A stretch of 14,277 bases of DNA from Euryarchaeota archaeon UBA111 (GTDB taxonomy: Archaea; Thermoplasmatota; Poseidoniia; Poseidoniales; Poseidoniaceae): assembly GCA_002506025.1 (NCBI GenBank), contig DAWS01000131.1, forward strand, positions 1,697 to 15,973. The letters are read 5' to 3'. How positions within the stretch are numbered: the first letter of the stretch is position 1; each line of letters starts with the position of its first letter. Positions 13,604-14,277 of the stretch are shown one piece after another. Under the pieces are notes generated by a model, which saw only the letters and a list, made by a program, of their open reading frames with translations, was not told where the DNA came from and made no database searches. The position numbers and the translations under genes are program-made.

Positions 13604-14277
13604 ATGCTGCGCAAGCCTGTAAGTAATCGCCTTGCGCTGGGCACTTTGCTATTCGTCTTGCTGACAATTCCAGGCATTGCTTCATCATACCACGGCGGCA
13701 TTGGTGGCGAACAAGTTAACGCCGGTGAAACTATCGACGATGTTGCAAAAGAAGGTTGTTTGTGCCACAACGGGGCTGCAGACAACTCAGTGCAAATAAT
13801 TCTTGATGATGTCCCGTATGCTTGGGAAGCTGGACAAGTGTATGAGATGAAATTACAAATCATCGGTGGACCTGCGGCTGCAAGCCCGTGGACCGCTGGA
13901 TTCTCCATGCGAGTTTCAGACGGAGTTCTGTCTGGTGAAAACCTGCAAAACTGGGAGGAAGACCCTACTACACTGACCCAAACAGAGGCTGCCGCCGGCG
14001 TTGACGACCGAATGTGGATTATATCTTGGCAGGCACCGGCCGCTGATGCCGGTGTTGTTGACTTCTGGATTACAGGCAACTCTGTCAACGGTGATCAAGG
14101 TCCAGGGCCAGAAGATAAATGGAATCAACTCATTTTTGCTCTACAAGAAGGAGACGAAAAGACTACAGCCATGGGGACTAGAACTTTATTTGCCGGAGAC
14201 GGCAATGTTAGCCCGCCAGAACCAGAGAAAACCGGTGTAGACTTGAAACACATGGGAGCAGAATTTAGAGCACACGT
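13604..14277 (+). CDS. Secreted or membrane-anchored protein with a CxCH motif, 3' end outside the window
   Basis: An open frame of 224 codons runs off the right edge without a stop. Residues 1-27 form a signal peptide: MLRKPVSNR, then a hydrophobic LALGTLLFVLLTIPGIASS. The mature part starts near YHGGIGG and contains EGCLCHNGAADNS (about 51-63), then a beta-rich domain with repeated Gly/Pro turns (PYAWEAGQVYEMKLQIIGGP, TAGFSMRVSDG). This layout, Cys-Cys-His followed by a beta domain, resembles Reeler or choice-of-anchor V extracellular domains (inference, no search done). CLCH is not a standard CxxCH heme site. A membrane anchor would be expected beyond the window. ATG 13604 is chosen. A GTG two codons earlier is possible. 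There is no Shine-Dalgarno sequence. Confidence 0.82.
   Translation, partial: MLRKPVSNRLALGTLLFVLLTIPGIASSYHGGIGGEQVNAGETIDDVAKEGCLCHNGAADNSVQIILDDVPYAWEAGQVYEMKLQIIGGPAAASPWTAGFSMRVSDGVLSGENLQNWEEDPTTLTQTEAAAGVDDRMWIISWQAPAADAGVVDFWITGNSVNGDQGPGPEDKWNQLIFALQEGDEKTTAMGTRTLFAGDGNVSPPEPEKTGVDLKHMGAEFRAH

Noticed and set aside
13754..13765. c-type heme site in the secreted protein
   Set aside because: The spacing is C-x-C-H, not C-x-x-C-H, so a heme c call cannot be supported.
13588..14088. Minus-strand open frame of 166 codons
   Set aside because: It is opposite the signal-peptide protein, whose frame has a coherent export signal and domain; this frame has low-complexity Ser/Thr/Pro content.
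1..14277. CRISPR array, insertion sequence, integrase or attachment site
   Set aside because: No regularly spaced repeats, transposase-like protein or terminal repeats were seen on either strand.

Overview
The window looks like archaeal DNA of roughly 40-45% G+C. It probably belongs to a streamlined marine euryarchaeon related to Thermoplasmata (Marine Group II / Poseidoniales type). This rests on an archaeal RNA polymerase operon with unsplit B and split A'/A'' subunits, an archaeal RNase P protein, an FtsZ-family protein and an archaeal-style tRNA without encoded CCA. The lineage name is inferred from overall flavour, not from a database match.

Layout. Positions 1-8219 (minus strand) hold one transcription unit: tRNA-Lys(UUU), rpoH, rpoB, rpoA1 (A') and the first part of rpoA2 (A''), which runs off the left edge. 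The protein genes are packed with an 11-nt gap, a 4-nt ATGA overlap and a 1-nt TGATG overlap, and each has a clear Shine-Dalgarno-like sequence. Divergent from the tRNA, 8344-9864 (plus) encodes a fusion of a HEMK2/PrmC-type glutamine methyltransferase with a BirA-type biotin-protein ligase. It converges on a minus-strand pair (10729 to 9856): a probable RNase P protein component 2 (Pop5/Rnp2) and a small two-span membrane protein with a Cys-rich N-terminus. At 10810-12177 (plus) is a ten-span membrane protein of unknown role with an acidic, Trp-containing tail. It converges on a minus-strand TPR protein plus a divergent, short FtsZ-family GTPase (13425 to 12174). From 13604 to the right edge a secreted or anchored protein with a CxCH motif begins.

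How the parts relate. The left 8 kb makes the transcription machine. Its polymerase is unusual in several ways. RpoH and RpoA2 begin with nearly the same helix-hairpin-helix-like module, which canonical archaeal homologues lack. A' carries an insertion of about 130 residues with two Cys pairs. Two standard zinc sites (the first A' site and the RpoB C-terminal site) have Ser in place of Cys. The right 6 kb is a mixture of RNA processing, translation-termination or biotin modification, membrane and cytoskeletal genes with no single obvious pathway. Both convergent gene pairs overlap at their stop codons, which shows how compact the genome is.

The most interesting signal is the paired N-terminal module on two different RNA polymerase subunits of one operon.
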